Positions 9,637 to 18,332 of a stretch of 64,000 bases of DNA are shown here, piece after piece. Made by a program: the position numbers and the translations under genes. The stretch is from Alphaproteobacteria bacterium. GTDB lineage: Bacteria; Pseudomonadota; Alphaproteobacteria; Caulobacterales; Caulobacteraceae. Each line of letters opens with the position of its first letter. Positions within the stretch are counted from its first letter, which is position 1. The stretch is taken from the NCBI GenBank assembly GCA_018821435.1, contig JAHJME010000015.1:124001-188000 (forward strand). The letters run 5' to 3'. A model generated the notes under the pieces. It was not told the origin of the DNA and did not search any database. It saw only the letters and a list, made by a program, of their open reading frames with translations.

Positions 9637-10332
9637 CTAGTCCTCGTCGTCTTCGTCGATCTCGGGCTCGAGATCCGGCTCGTCGGCGAACACGGCGCTA
9701 AGATCCGTTTCCGGCTCGCGCTCGTCCTCGACCACGTCGACATCCGACGCCGGGCGCAGGGTGGCGCCTTCCGGCTCGACGATGCCGCGACGGGCGTCGT
9801 CCTTGGCCTTCTTTTCGGCCGCCTTCTTCACCACCGCGTCCAGCTCCAGCTGGGTGGACAGGCCCAGGGTCACCGGGTCTACCGGCTTGATCTGGGCCGA
9901 GTTCCAGTGCTGGCGGTTGCGCACCTGGTCGATGGTCGCCTTGGTGGTGCCCAGCAGGCGGGCGACCTGGCTGTCGGCCACTTCGGGGTGGTTGCGGATG
10001 AACCAGGCGATGGCGTCCGGACGGTCCTGGCGGCGCGACACGGGCGTGTAGCGGGGCGCCTTCTTGACCGGCTTCAGCAGCTCGGCGTGCCGGCTCTTTT
10101 GAGCCTTCATCCGGTACTTGTCGTTCTTCTCGGCCGCGTCCAGCTCGTCGCGGCTGAGCTGGCCGTTGGCGATGGGGTCGGCGCCGCGGATGTCGCGCGC
10201 GACCTCGCCGTCGGCGATGCCCTTCACTTCCAGCGGGTGCAGCTCGCAGAAGTCCGCGATCTGGTCGAAGGTGAGCGAGGTATTGTCCACGAGCCACACG
10301 GCGGTCGCCTTGGGCATGAGGATCTGGTTCAT
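9637..10332 (-). CDS. trcR: DUF1013 family regulator, TrcR-type
   Basis: A 231-residue protein of the alphaproteobacterial DUF1013 family, whose Caulobacter member is named cell-cycle transcriptional regulator TrcR. It begins MNQILMPKATAVWLVDNTSL and continues with a helix-turn-helix-like LTFDQIADFCELHPLEVKGI. A second helical DNA-binding-like region follows: AWFIRNHPEVADSQVARLLG then TTKATIDQVRNRQHWN. The C-terminal 40 residues are strongly acidic and probably disordered. A terminator hairpin for the upstream protease gene ends only about 12 bases before the start region, so its promoter must be very close or run through the hairpin. Confidence 0.85.
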   Translation of the reverse strand: MNQILMPKATAVWLVDNTSLTFDQIADFCELHPLEVKGIADGEVARDIRGADPIANGQLSRDELDAAEKNDKYRMKAQKSRHAELLKPVKKAPRYTPVSRRQDRPDAIAWFIRNHPEVADSQVARLLGTTKATIDQVRNRQHWNSAQIKPVDPVTLGLSTQLELDAVVKKAAEKKAKDDARRGIVEPEGATLRPASDVDVVEDEREPETDLSAVFADEPDLEPEIDEDDED

Positions 10333-10344
10333 GGGCGTAGTCCC

Positions 10345-10377
10345 GAAAACGAAGGCGCCCGGCCTTTCGGCCGGGCG
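10345..10377 (-). terminator. intrinsic terminator after the RTX protease gene
   Basis: Minus-strand 9-bp G/C stem (CGCCCGGCC/GGCCGGGCG, loop of 4) followed by CTTCGTTTTC. It lies 65 bases past the protease stop and just upstream of the trcR start. Confidence 0.7.
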
Positions 10378-10441
10378 GTGAGGGTTTTCATATAGGCCGG
10401 TTACGTCGCCCTGAAAACGAGATTTCTCGTCCGGGCGTCCG

Positions 10442-12193
10442 CTAGGCCCCGAAGATCCAACCTGGAGTCAGCGAGTTCATCTGCACGCCGACCAGGATCA
10501 TCTGGTCGCTGGACGACGCCAGGGTGATCACCGTGTCCGCGCCGACCTGGGCGACGGTGTAGATCGCGCCAGGGTCCAGATGTACCCGGTCGCCCTCGGC
10601 GAGGTTGAAATCCACCACCCGATCGGTCCCGGCGTCGGACGAGATGTGGAAGATGTCCGCGCCCAAACCGCCGCTGACCGTGTCCGCGCCCTTGTCGCCC
10701 GACATGAAGTCGTCGCCCGCGCCGCCGGAGATGGAATCGTTGTCCTGGCCGCCGCGTACGATGTCGTTGCCGGCGCCCCCCTCACAGGTGTCGGAGCCGA
10801 TGTTGCCGTAGACGAGGTCCGCGCCGTTGTCGCCGTAGAGGACGTCGTTGTCCTTGCCGCCCACCACGAAGTCGTCGCCGTCGCCGCCGCGCTCGGTGTC
10901 GTTGCCGGTGTTGCCCTGCAGATCGTCGAAGGCCGAGCCGCCGACGATGCTGTCGTTGCCGTCCTCGCCGCGGAGGTAGCTGGTCCCCGAGCCGCCATTG
11001 ATCGTGTCGTTGCCGGCCCCGGCGAAGATGCTGTCGAAGCCCGCGCCGCCGTCGATGCTGTTGTCCAGCGCGTTGCCGTTGATGGTGTCGTTGCCGAAGC
11101 CGCCGATGGCGTTCTCGATCCGAGCGCCCTGGGCGATGGCGACGTTGCCCACCATCCCGCCGACGTTGGAGAAAAAGCCTTCGCGCAGGTCGATCGTCTG
11201 GTTCTGCGAGTAGCCCGAGAAGTCCAGGGTGTCGTTGCCGCCGGCGTCCCACACCGCAAAGATCACGCGGCTGGAGCTGTTGGCGGCGGCGAACCAGTCG
11301 CGCCCGGCGGTCGAGTTGAAGCCGTAGACCGTGTCGCCGGTCCGCGTGCTCATGTTCGCGCCATACTCGATCTGGGCGGCGCGGATGTCATCCAGCTGCG
11401 GCGCGGCGGCGTAGCGGCCGCCGTAGCTGGCCCCGGTGTTGCTCTCCGAGAAGTAGCTCATCACCGTATATTGCCGGCTGTCCTCGTAGTACTCGGCCGA
11501 GCCCGCGTAGGTGATCGGCGCGTCGCCGTCGCCGGCGTTGTAGTCGCCGGGGTGCGCCATGCCGATGGCGTGGCCGATCTCGTGGATCAGCACCTGGGCG
11601 CCGTAGTTGCCCATGGTGGGCAGGCTGTTCGTGCCGGCCGTGATATTGATCCAGACGTCGCCCGCCTGGCTGGCCGAGTTGGTGCTGCCGGGGAAGTTGG
11701 CGAAGGCGGCCGAGCCGCTTTCGCCCGAGGTGTAGTTGCCGAAGAGGATCGCGGCGTCGTTCGAGAAAGCGCCCTCGCCCTCGTTGCCGATGCCCACCCG
11801 CACGAACTTGATGTTCGCCACATCGGCCCAGGCCTGCATTGCCTGTTCCGCCTGGTAGATCTGCTGGGTGTTGAAGCGCTGGAAGCCCGCGGTGTCGCTG
11901 GGCATCTTCGTCGGTTCGGTGGACCGGAAGGCGTAGGTGACCGTGAAGGCGCGACCCGCGACGCCGCCCCAGCCGGGCGCCGGCGCCATGGTCTGGGGGT
12001 CGAAGCCGGTGAGTTGCAGGCCCGCCCGGTCGATCGTGAAGCTTTCCTTGCCGTTGACCGTGGTCCCGGCGCGGGCGTCCGCGTTCAGGTAGGACTGGCC
12101 CGTCTGATCGACCGCCTCGTCGCCGACGAAGGTGGCCACGGTGACGCTCGGCACGGCGTCGACCTCGGAAACGGAACTGAGGACGTCTTGCAT
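10442..12193 (-). CDS. serralysin-type M10 metalloprotease with RTX repeats
   Basis: A 583-residue secreted zinc protease. The metzincin site HEIGHAIGMAHP places His204, Glu205, His208 and His214, and the Met-turn is YTVMSYFSE. After it come many glycine-rich calcium-binding nonapeptides (GGAGNDTxxG type, about residues 345-510). The C-terminus ends in a hydrophobic tail with no Sec signal at the N-terminus, as expected for type I (ABC/HlyD/TolC) secretion. No transporter genes lie nearby, so a distant one must export it. I start at ATG 12193, which has GAGTGGA upstream; a TTG 15 bases earlier is the alternative. An inverted repeat stands 27 bases upstream. Confidence 0.92.
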   Translation of the reverse strand: MQDVLSSVSEVDAVPSVTVATFVGDEAVDQTGQSYLNADARAGTTVNGKESFTIDRAGLQLTGFDPQTMAPAPGWGGVAGRAFTVTYAFRSTEPTKMPSDTAGFQRFNTQQIYQAEQAMQAWADVANIKFVRVGIGNEGEGAFSNDAAILFGNYTSGESGSAAFANFPGSTNSASQAGDVWINITAGTNSLPTMGNYGAQVLIHEIGHAIGMAHPGDYNAGDGDAPITYAGSAEYYEDSRQYTVMSYFSESNTGASYGGRYAAAPQLDDIRAAQIEYGANMSTRTGDTVYGFNSTAGRDWFAAANSSSRVIFAVWDAGGNDTLDFSGYSQNQTIDLREGFFSNVGGMVGNVAIAQGARIENAIGGFGNDTINGNALDNSIDGGAGFDSIFAGAGNDTINGGSGTSYLRGEDGNDSIVGGSAFDDLQGNTGNDTERGGDGDDFVVGGKDNDVLYGDNGADLVYGNIGSDTCEGGAGNDIVRGGQDNDSISGGAGDDFMSGDKGADTVSGGLGADIFHISSDAGTDRVVDFNLAEGDRVHLDPGAIYTVAQVGADTVITLASSSDQMILVGVQMNSLTPGWIFGA

Positions 12194-12219
12194 AGATCCA
12201 CTCTGCAACAGCCCGTCCC

Positions 12220-12239
12220 CTTATTAAGTCTCTAATAAG
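12220..12239. promoter_or_regulatory. inverted repeat upstream of the RTX protease
   Basis: CTTATTA, 6 bases, TAATAAG: a perfect A/T-rich palindrome in a 69% G+C genome, 27 bases before the protease ATG. It could be an operator overlapping the promoter or a hairpin in the leader. The rest of 12240-12367 shows nothing clear. Confidence 0.4.
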
Positions 12240-12367
12240 CAGGGTAAATCCGCACAAGGCGGGGGCCACGCGACGATTACGCGCATGCCGGATGTACGCG
12301 AGGTGAACGCCGACGGCTTCCGTCAACCTGCCGCGGTTTTCGCAGAACCGCTAGGCGCCGACGCCCA

Positions 12368-13513
12368 TCAACCCAGCGGCTGGCGCCCGACGATCCGCAG
12401 GCCATAGCCCGCCGAGCCCGGCAGCACCGTCTCCGACGACGTCAGCAGCGTCATGTCGCGGACCCCCAGGTCCAGCAGGATCTGCGCGCCGATACCGTAG
12501 TCGCGCAGGATATTGCCCGCGTGGTCGGCTTGCGGCTGGCCGTAACGTTCGCTGAGCCAGTGCGGGTTGGAGTCGCGGATGAACACCGCCACGGCCGCGC
12601 CGTCGTAGGCTTCCAGCGCCTTCAGCGCCTTGGGCACATAGTCCTGGCGCGCCTCGACCGCGCCCAGCATGTCGGTGGCCAGATCGACGCGGTGCATGCG
12701 CACCAGGGTCGGCTTGTCAGGCTCGATCCGGCCCTTGGTCAGGACCACATGCTCGGTCTGGTCGATGGAGTTGCGATAGATGACCATGCGGAACTTGCCG
12801 CCGAAGGTCGAGTTGAACGGCGTCTCCAGCACCCGCTCCACCTGCCGCTCGGTGCGGCGGCGATAGGCGATCAGGTCGGCGATGGTTCCGATCTTCAGGC
12901 CATGCAGTTGCGCGAACGCGACAAGGTCGGGAAGACGAGCCATCGACCCGTCGTCCTTCATGATCTCGCAGATCACGCCGGCGGGGTTCAGGCCCGCCAT
13001 GCGGCTGATGTCGACGGCGGCCTCGGTGTGGCCGGCGCGGACCAGCACGCCGCCGTCCCTGGCGACAAGCGGGAACACGTGGCCGGGCGAGACGATGTCG
13101 TCCACGCCCTTCGACGGGTCGACCGCGACGGCGATGGTGTGGGCCCGGTCGTGGGCCGAGATGCCGGTGGTCACCCCTTCGCGCGCCTCGACCGAGACGG
13201 TGAAGGCGGTGCCGTGGCCCGACTGGTTGTCGGTGGCCATGGGCGGCAGGCGAAGCTGGCGCGCCCGGTCGGCGGTGATGGACAGGCAGATCAGGCCGCG
13301 CGCGTGCTTGGCCATGAAGTTGATCTGGTCCGGCGTCGCGAACTGCGCCGGGATGATCACGTCGCCTTCGTTCTCGCGGTCCTCGGCGTCGACCAGGATG
13401 TAGGGCCGCCCGTTGCGGGCGTCCTCGATGATGTCCTCGATGGGGCTGATCGCCCCCGACACGGAATCCGGATCGGGCGTCGTGCCGGGCGGAACGAGGT
13501 AGGGGCGCTTCAT
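12368..13513 (-). CDS. ribB: 3,4-dihydroxy-2-butanone-4-phosphate synthase with degenerate GTP cyclohydrolase II half (RibBX type)
   Basis: The 381-residue protein makes the four-carbon unit of riboflavin. The N-terminal DHBP synthase domain is intact: VDAEDRENEGDVIIPAQ, the catalytic HARGLICLS loop, TDNQSGHGTAFTVSV and RAGHTEAAVDISR. The C-terminal half resembles GTP cyclohydrolase II (RMHRVDLATDMLG, then NILRDYGIGAQILLDLGV), but the three zinc-binding cysteines of the canonical motif are absent. It is therefore probably not a cyclohydrolase, as described for RibBX proteins in Proteobacteria. Its ATG overlaps the stop of the FMN reductase gene (ATGA), so the two are probably coupled. I see no FMN riboswitch upstream. 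Confidence 0.93.
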   Translation of the reverse strand: MKRPYLVPPGTTPDPDSVSGAISPIEDIIEDARNGRPYILVDAEDRENEGDVIIPAQFATPDQINFMAKHARGLICLSITADRARQLRLPPMATDNQSGHGTAFTVSVEAREGVTTGISAHDRAHTIAVAVDPSKGVDDIVSPGHVFPLVARDGGVLVRAGHTEAAVDISRMAGLNPAGVICEIMKDDGSMARLPDLVAFAQLHGLKIGTIADLIAYRRRTERQVERVLETPFNSTFGGKFRMVIYRNSIDQTEHVVLTKGRIEPDKPTLVRMHRVDLATDMLGAVEARQDYVPKALKALEAYDGAAVAVFIRDSNPHWLSERYGQPQADHAGNILRDYGIGAQILLDLGVRDMTLLTSSETVLPGSAGYGLRIVGRQPLG

Positions 13514-14085
13514 CGGCGTGCTTTCATCTGGGCGAACTCCACGACCTGTTCGGCGACCGTGTCGAGCTGCCAGGCGTCCTTGTCGTCTTTGCAGGCGCCG
13601 ATCTCGTCGAAGAGATCGCCGCCGGCGTTCAGGGCCGCGCCGAACGGCGTCGGCCAGCCCCTCAGCGCATGTATGATCGCGCGCAGCGCCATCAAGGTGG
13701 TGCCGCCGGCCTGGGCGCCCGCCGCGGTGATGATCGTGCCCACCGGCTTGGCCGTCAGATAGGGCTGCGGGTCCTTCGACGTCAGCTCCAGGGTGTCGAG
13801 CGCGTTCTTGATCACGCCGGAAATGGAGCCGTGATAGCCGGGGCTGGCCACGATCACCCCGTCAGCCGCGCGGATCGCCTCGGCCAGGGTGAGCTGCGCC
13901 TCGGACGGCGCGGACGGCCGGGGATCGAAGATCGGCAGCGAGCCCAGGAACTCGCCGCCCAGCAGGCGGGTCTCGGCCCCCAGCGCCTCGGCCCGGCGCA
14001 ACGCGCACATCAGGGCTTTCTCGGTGGAGGATCCCGCGCGGATGGTTCCGCCCAGGCCAAGGATCAGAGGTCTGCGGCCGCTCAT
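13510..14085 (-). CDS. NADPH-dependent FMN reductase family protein
   Basis: A 191-residue flavodoxin-like protein of the NADPH-dependent FMN reductase family. It begins ILGLGGTIRAGSSTEKAL, the FMN-phosphate-binding loop, and has VIVASPGYHGSISGVIKNALD, the second FMN loop. It would reduce FMN or a bound flavin with NAD(P)H in the cytoplasm. Its stop overlaps the start of ribBX by four bases (ATGA), which ties flavin reduction to flavin synthesis in one transcript. The acceptor (quinone, chromate, azo dye or free flavin) cannot be read from the sequence. Confidence 0.88.
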   Translation of the reverse strand: MSGRRPLILGLGGTIRAGSSTEKALMCALRRAEALGAETRLLGGEFLGSLPIFDPRPSAPSEAQLTLAEAIRAADGVIVASPGYHGSISGVIKNALDTLELTSKDPQPYLTAKPVGTIITAAGAQAGGTTLMALRAIIHALRGWPTPFGAALNAGGDLFDEIGACKDDKDAWQLDTVAEQVVEFAQMKARR

Positions 14086-14160
14086 GTCTCGACCTCTAGG
14101 ACGGCCAAGCCACGCGCGCCACCCCGAAGGACGACGGACATCACCCCGGGGAACCGGCGA

Positions 14161-15924
14161 TCAGGCCTGCTCGGCGTCCTTGGCGAACACCTTCTTCAGC
14201 TCGCTCTTCATGATCTTGCCGTTGGCGTTGCGCGGCAGGGTCTCGGGCCAGAAGGCGATCTTCACCGGGACCTTGAAGTTCGCCAGCCGCTCGCGGACGA
14301 ACTGGCGCAGCTCGGCCTCGGTGGCCGTGCCGCCCGGTTTCAGGTGCACCACCGCGCCGGGCTCCTCGCCCAGGGTCTTGTGCGGGATGCCGACCAAGGC
14401 CGCGTCCATCACGTCGGGGTGGTCGTAGAGGATGTTCTCGACCTCGACGCAGTAGATGTTCTCGCCGCCCCGGATCAGCATGTCCTTGGCCCGGTCGATG
14501 ATGAAGAGGAAGCCCTCCTCGTCGATCCGCGCCAGGTCGCCGGTGCGCAGCCAGCCGTCCTGGAACGTCTCGGCCGTGGCCTCGGGCTTGTTCCAGTACA
14601 GCTTCACCACCTGTGGGCCCTTGCACCACAGCTCGCCCACCGATCCCGCGGGCAGGATGGTCTTGCCGTCGGCCGGATCGCGCACGTGCATCTCGCCTAC
14701 CGGCGCGGCCGGGCCGGCGCTGTCGGGGCGGTTCTCGTAGTCCTTGCCCAGGTGGCTGGTGAAGGTGGCCGTCGTCTCTGTCATGCCCCAGCCGTTGCCA
14801 GGCTGCGACCCCGGGAAGATCTCGGCGATCTTGCGCACCAGCTCGGGCGCCGAGGGGGCGCCGCCGTAGGTGACCGCCACCAGGGACGACAGGTCGTACT
14901 TGGCCCGCGCCGGATGCTCGATCAGCTGCCAGGCGATGGTCGGCACGCCGCCGGTCGCGGTGACCTTCTCGCGCTCGATCAGCCGCATGGCCGGCTCGGC
15001 GTCCCAGCGGCGCATCAGCACGATCTTGCCACCCGCGTTCAGCGTCGGCGACAGCGTCGCCGACAGGCCCGTGGCGTGGAACATCGGCACCACCAGCAGG
15101 GTGCAGCGTTGCGGCGTCTTGGTGGGGTCCAGTTCGGGCAGCGGCTCGCCCGCGCGCAGGAAGTTCCGCGCTCCGGAGATGCCGCCCGCCCCGATGTTGG
15201 ACGTCATGTTGCGATGGGTGCCCAGCGCACCCTTGGGCCTGCCCGTGGTCCCGGAGGTGTAGAGGATGGTGGCGTCGTCCTCCGGCTCCAGCGGCACGTC
15301 CGGCATGGCCAGGTCGGGCAGGGACGGCCAGCTGTTCACCACGCCGATCACGTCTTCCAGGCGCTCGGTCTTGGCCGGCAGCCCCTCGGCGGCGTGGCGG
15401 GTGACGTAGACTTTCTCCAGGTCCGGCAGCTTGGCCAGGAATTCCTCGACCCGCGCCAGGCGCTCGTCGTCGACGAAGGCCACCTTGGTCCCGGAATCGG
15501 CCAGGCCGTATTCCAGCTCGCCGCCGGTCCACCAGGCGTTCAGCGGCGTGACGATCGCTCCGCACAACACCCCGGCCCAGAAGCACACCGCCCACTCCGG
15601 CAGGTTGCGCATGATCACCGCGACCCGGTCGCCCTTCCTCACCCCGTCGGCCTGCAGCCGATGGGCCAGGTTCACGGTCGCCCGCGCGAAGCTGTCGAAG
15701 GTGGCCCGCTCGTCCTCGTAAATCAGGAACTCGCGCTCGGGGAAGCGGCGGCCGTTGACGAACACGTCGCGCAGGGTCGGCGGGGCGTTCTTCCAGGTCC
15801 GCGTCGCCACGCCCCGGATCAGCTTCTCCTCCATCTCGAACGGCGAGCCCGGCCCCGTCAGTTTGGCGTGGGCTTCGGCGATCGACATCACGGGCCAGGA
15901 TTTCGGAGAGTTACTCACAGTCAT
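14161..15924 (-). CDS. acyl-CoA ligase (AMP-dependent synthetase family)
   Basis: A 587-residue adenylate-forming ligase that would activate a fatty or aromatic acid to its CoA thioester. The P-loop-like AMP motif ILYTSGTTGRPKG lies at about 220-232, NGWGMTETTA in the middle, the hinge region at GWLRTGDLARIDEEG, and the catalytic lysine in ANGKIMKSELKK near the C-terminus. The start is ATG 15924; a GTG at 15927 is immediately upstream. It is the most downstream of three beta-oxidation-like genes on the minus strand (hydratase 17461-18228, dehydrogenase 16027-17352, ligase). The substrate is not evident. Confidence 0.9.
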   Translation of the reverse strand: MTVSNSPKSWPVMSIAEAHAKLTGPGSPFEMEEKLIRGVATRTWKNAPPTLRDVFVNGRRFPEREFLIYEDERATFDSFARATVNLAHRLQADGVRKGDRVAVIMRNLPEWAVCFWAGVLCGAIVTPLNAWWTGGELEYGLADSGTKVAFVDDERLARVEEFLAKLPDLEKVYVTRHAAEGLPAKTERLEDVIGVVNSWPSLPDLAMPDVPLEPEDDATILYTSGTTGRPKGALGTHRNMTSNIGAGGISGARNFLRAGEPLPELDPTKTPQRCTLLVVPMFHATGLSATLSPTLNAGGKIVLMRRWDAEPAMRLIEREKVTATGGVPTIAWQLIEHPARAKYDLSSLVAVTYGGAPSAPELVRKIAEIFPGSQPGNGWGMTETTATFTSHLGKDYENRPDSAGPAAPVGEMHVRDPADGKTILPAGSVGELWCKGPQVVKLYWNKPEATAETFQDGWLRTGDLARIDEEGFLFIIDRAKDMLIRGGENIYCVEVENILYDHPDVMDAALVGIPHKTLGEEPGAVVHLKPGGTATEAELRQFVRERLANFKVPVKIAFWPETLPRNANGKIMKSELKKVFAKDAEQA

Positions 15925-16026
15925 CACCTTCGAACGCGAACTGACGTCTTACGGGCGCGGCAAGGGGCTTCCAAGCTCACCTCGCGGCAGCCTTCCCATT
16001 TCCGCGTGATCGTCCGGGGAGCAGAG

Positions 16027-17352
16027 CTACGCCGTCTCCGACGCCTTGCGATCGGCATAGGCCGCGCGAAGCTCACCCAGCTCGGTCTTGAACCGCTTGC
16101 GCGCTTCCTCCTGGAGCTTGGGGATGTGGTAGCTGGGAAACAGATCGTTGTCGGGCGTGTAGTCCTTCAGGATCTGCTTCGCCAACGTGACCTTGTGGAC
16201 CTCGGTCGGACCGTCCGCGATGCCCATGACCAGGCTGGACGTCACCATCCGCATGAACGGCATCTCGTTGGAGACCCCCAGGGCGCCGTGCAGGTGCGCC
16301 GCTTTGGTCGCCACGTCGTGATAAACCTTGGGCATCGCCACCTTGATGGCGGCGATGTCCTTGCGGACCTTCTGATAGTCCTTGTGCTTGTCGATCAGCC
16401 AGGCGGTGCGCAGCACCAGCAGGCGGAAGCTCTCCACCGCGATCCAGCTGTCGGCGATCTGCTCCTGGACCATCTGCAGGTCCGAGAGGCGGCCGTCGCG
16501 CGTGGTCCGCGACACCGCCCGCTGGCACATCAGCTCCAGGGCATGGCGACAGGCGCCGACCGTGCGCATGGCGTGGTGGACGCGGCCGCCGCCCAGCCGC
16601 ACCTGGGCGATGACGAACGCCGCGCCGCGCTCGCCCAGCAACGCGTCGTAGGGCAGCCGCACATCGGTGTAGCGGATATAACCCTCCGTCCCGCCGCCGA
16701 TCTCGCCGCCCGCGCCGACGCCGACGTTGCGGATGATCTCCACCCCGGGCGTATCGGTGGGCACCAGGAAGATCGAGGTGCGCCGGTAGGGGTCCTTGGC
16801 GTCCGGGTCGGTGACCGCATAGAGCACCAGCACCTTGGAATAGCGCGCGTTGGTGGAGAACCACTTCTCGCCGTTGATCACCCACTCGTCGCCATCCAGC
16901 ACCGCGCGGGTGGTGAACGTCAGCGGGTCCGAGCCGCCCGTGGGCTCGCTCATGGAGAAGGCCGAGCGGATCTCGCCGTTCAGCAGCGGCCAGAGGTACT
17001 GCGCCTTCTGCTTATCGGTGCCGTAGTGGGCGATGATCTCGGCATTGCCGCTATCCGGCGCCTGGCAGCCGAAGACCGACGGGGCCAGGCTGTTGCGGCC
17101 CAGCTTCTCGTTCATCAGCGCCAGCTTCAGTTGCCCGAAGCCCTGGCCGCCCAGTTCGGGGCCTAGATGACAGGCCCAGAGGCCCTGGTCGCGGACCTTC
17201 TGCTGCAGCGGCTTGATGAACGTCTCGCGGCCCAGGGTGGAATAGACCGCCATGCCCAGGTGCGAGACCGGCTCGACCTCGTCGCGCATGAAGTCCTCGA
17301 TCCAGTCCAGCTTCTTCTGGAACTCCGGATCGGTCTCGAAATCCCACGCCAT
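16027..17352 (-). CDS. acyl-CoA dehydrogenase
   Basis: A 441-residue flavoprotein of the acyl-CoA dehydrogenase family that introduces a 2,3 double bond into acyl-CoA and passes electrons to ETF. Seen: the N-terminal helical domain, FSMSEPTGGSDPLTFTTRAV (FAD/substrate loop), WVINGEKWFSTNARYSKVLV, and the C-terminal helical domain with HLHGALGVSNEMPFMRM and a late DGPTEVHKVTLAKQIL. The start at ATG 17352 has GGGAGAG just upstream; an open frame continues nine codons further. It is longer than short-chain members and resembles the DszC-distant, caiA-like group. Probably part of the same catabolic set as its two neighbours. Confidence 0.9.
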   Translation of the reverse strand: MAWDFETDPEFQKKLDWIEDFMRDEVEPVSHLGMAVYSTLGRETFIKPLQQKVRDQGLWACHLGPELGGQGFGQLKLALMNEKLGRNSLAPSVFGCQAPDSGNAEIIAHYGTDKQKAQYLWPLLNGEIRSAFSMSEPTGGSDPLTFTTRAVLDGDEWVINGEKWFSTNARYSKVLVLYAVTDPDAKDPYRRTSIFLVPTDTPGVEIIRNVGVGAGGEIGGGTEGYIRYTDVRLPYDALLGERGAAFVIAQVRLGGGRVHHAMRTVGACRHALELMCQRAVSRTTRDGRLSDLQMVQEQIADSWIAVESFRLLVLRTAWLIDKHKDYQKVRKDIAAIKVAMPKVYHDVATKAAHLHGALGVSNEMPFMRMVTSSLVMGIADGPTEVHKVTLAKQILKDYTPDNDLFPSYHIPKLQEEARKRFKTELGELRAAYADRKASETA

Positions 17353-17460
17353 GCGCGTCTCTCCCAGCATCGCCTGCAAGCGGCGATTTTTCGTATTCCG
17401 GGTACGCTAGACCCGTGGCGGGGTAAGATCAAACGCTGCTTTACGGCGTATCTCGGGCAG

Positions 17461-18228
17461 TCAGAACGCGCCGCCGCGTCCCTGGCCGGAGGCGAAGCGC
17501 GTGGCGCCCTCGACGGCCGAGCCGGTGCGCAGGGTCTCCATCCCGACCTTGACTTCGAAGGCCTGAGCCTCGTCCCAGTCCAGCGACCATTGCTTCAACG
17601 CCGAGAGGCGGTCGTTGCGCATGCAGAGTTGAGGGAAGGCGCTGATCTGGCGCGCCAGATCCAGGGCCGCGCTCAGCGCCTGGCCTTCCGGCGCGACCCG
17701 GTTTGCCAGGCCCATCGCCAGCGCCTCGTGCGCGTCCACCGGCCGGCCGGTGAGGATCAGGTCCATGGCCCGCGAATGGCCGATCAGGCGCGGCAGGCGC
17801 ACGGTGCCGAGGTCGATCAGCGGCACGCCGAACCGGCGGCAGAACACGCCGAACGTCGAGCCCTCGGCTGCCACGCGCAGGTCGGCCCAGCAGGCCACCT
17901 CCAGCCCGCCCGCCACCGCCGGTCCCTCGACCGCCGCGATCACCGGCTTGCCCAGCGCCAGCCGGGTGCAGCCCATCGGCCCGAAGTCGCCGGTCGCCTT
18001 GACCGGATTTCCCGCGCCCGTGCTGATCGCCTTCAGGTCCGCGCCGGCGCAGAAGAATCCGCCGCGGCCGGTCAGCACCGCAACGTCCAGCCCCTCGTCG
18101 GCGTCAAAGGCCTTGAAGGCGTCGTAGAGCGCCCGCGCTGTCTCGCCATCCACGGCGTTGCGCCGCTCGGGCCGCTCGATAGTGACGACGCCGACGCGGC
18201 CGTCGCGCTCGAAGCTCACGGTGGACAT
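17461..18228 (-). CDS. enoyl-CoA hydratase/isomerase (crotonase family)
   Basis: A 255-residue crotonase-fold protein. It begins VSFERDGRVGVVTIERPERRNAVDG, has the oxyanion-hole loop GGFFCAGADLKAIS, and a second loop AVEGPAVAGGLEVACWADLRVAAE. At the second catalytic position the sequence reads FCRRFGVPLIDLGTVRLPRLIG, where the usual Glu is not obvious, so the exact reaction (hydratase, isomerase or other) is uncertain. ATG 18228 has a good AAGGAGG 8-9 bases upstream. It is the first of three minus-strand acyl-CoA genes and lies divergent from the serine hydrolase gene. Confidence 0.88.
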   Translation of the reverse strand: MSTVSFERDGRVGVVTIERPERRNAVDGETARALYDAFKAFDADEGLDVAVLTGRGGFFCAGADLKAISTGAGNPVKATGDFGPMGCTRLALGKPVIAAVEGPAVAGGLEVACWADLRVAAEGSTFGVFCRRFGVPLIDLGTVRLPRLIGHSRAMDLILTGRPVDAHEALAMGLANRVAPEGQALSAALDLARQISAFPQLCMRNDRLSALKQWSLDWDEAQAFEVKVGMETLRTGSAVEGATRFASGQGRGGAF

Positions 18229-18332
18229 GGGAAGCCTCCTTCGAAAGTCCGCCATCGTCGCGCTTGCGACAGCGCGGAAGGCAAGGGCAAATGCCGCGCC
18301 GCCACTCAAGAGCAAGCGTCGGGGAGAACACG

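Noticed and set aside
14086..14160. FMN riboswitch upstream of the flavin genes
   Set aside because: The gap is only 75 bases and lacks the conserved RFN segments.
13669..17166. Very long plus-strand open frame (over 1100 codons) opposite the FMN reductase, ligase and dehydrogenase genes
   Set aside because: It is an antisense mirror of high-G+C coding DNA: low-complexity Arg/Gly/His/Val-rich translation without motifs, while the minus strand carries clear conserved proteins.
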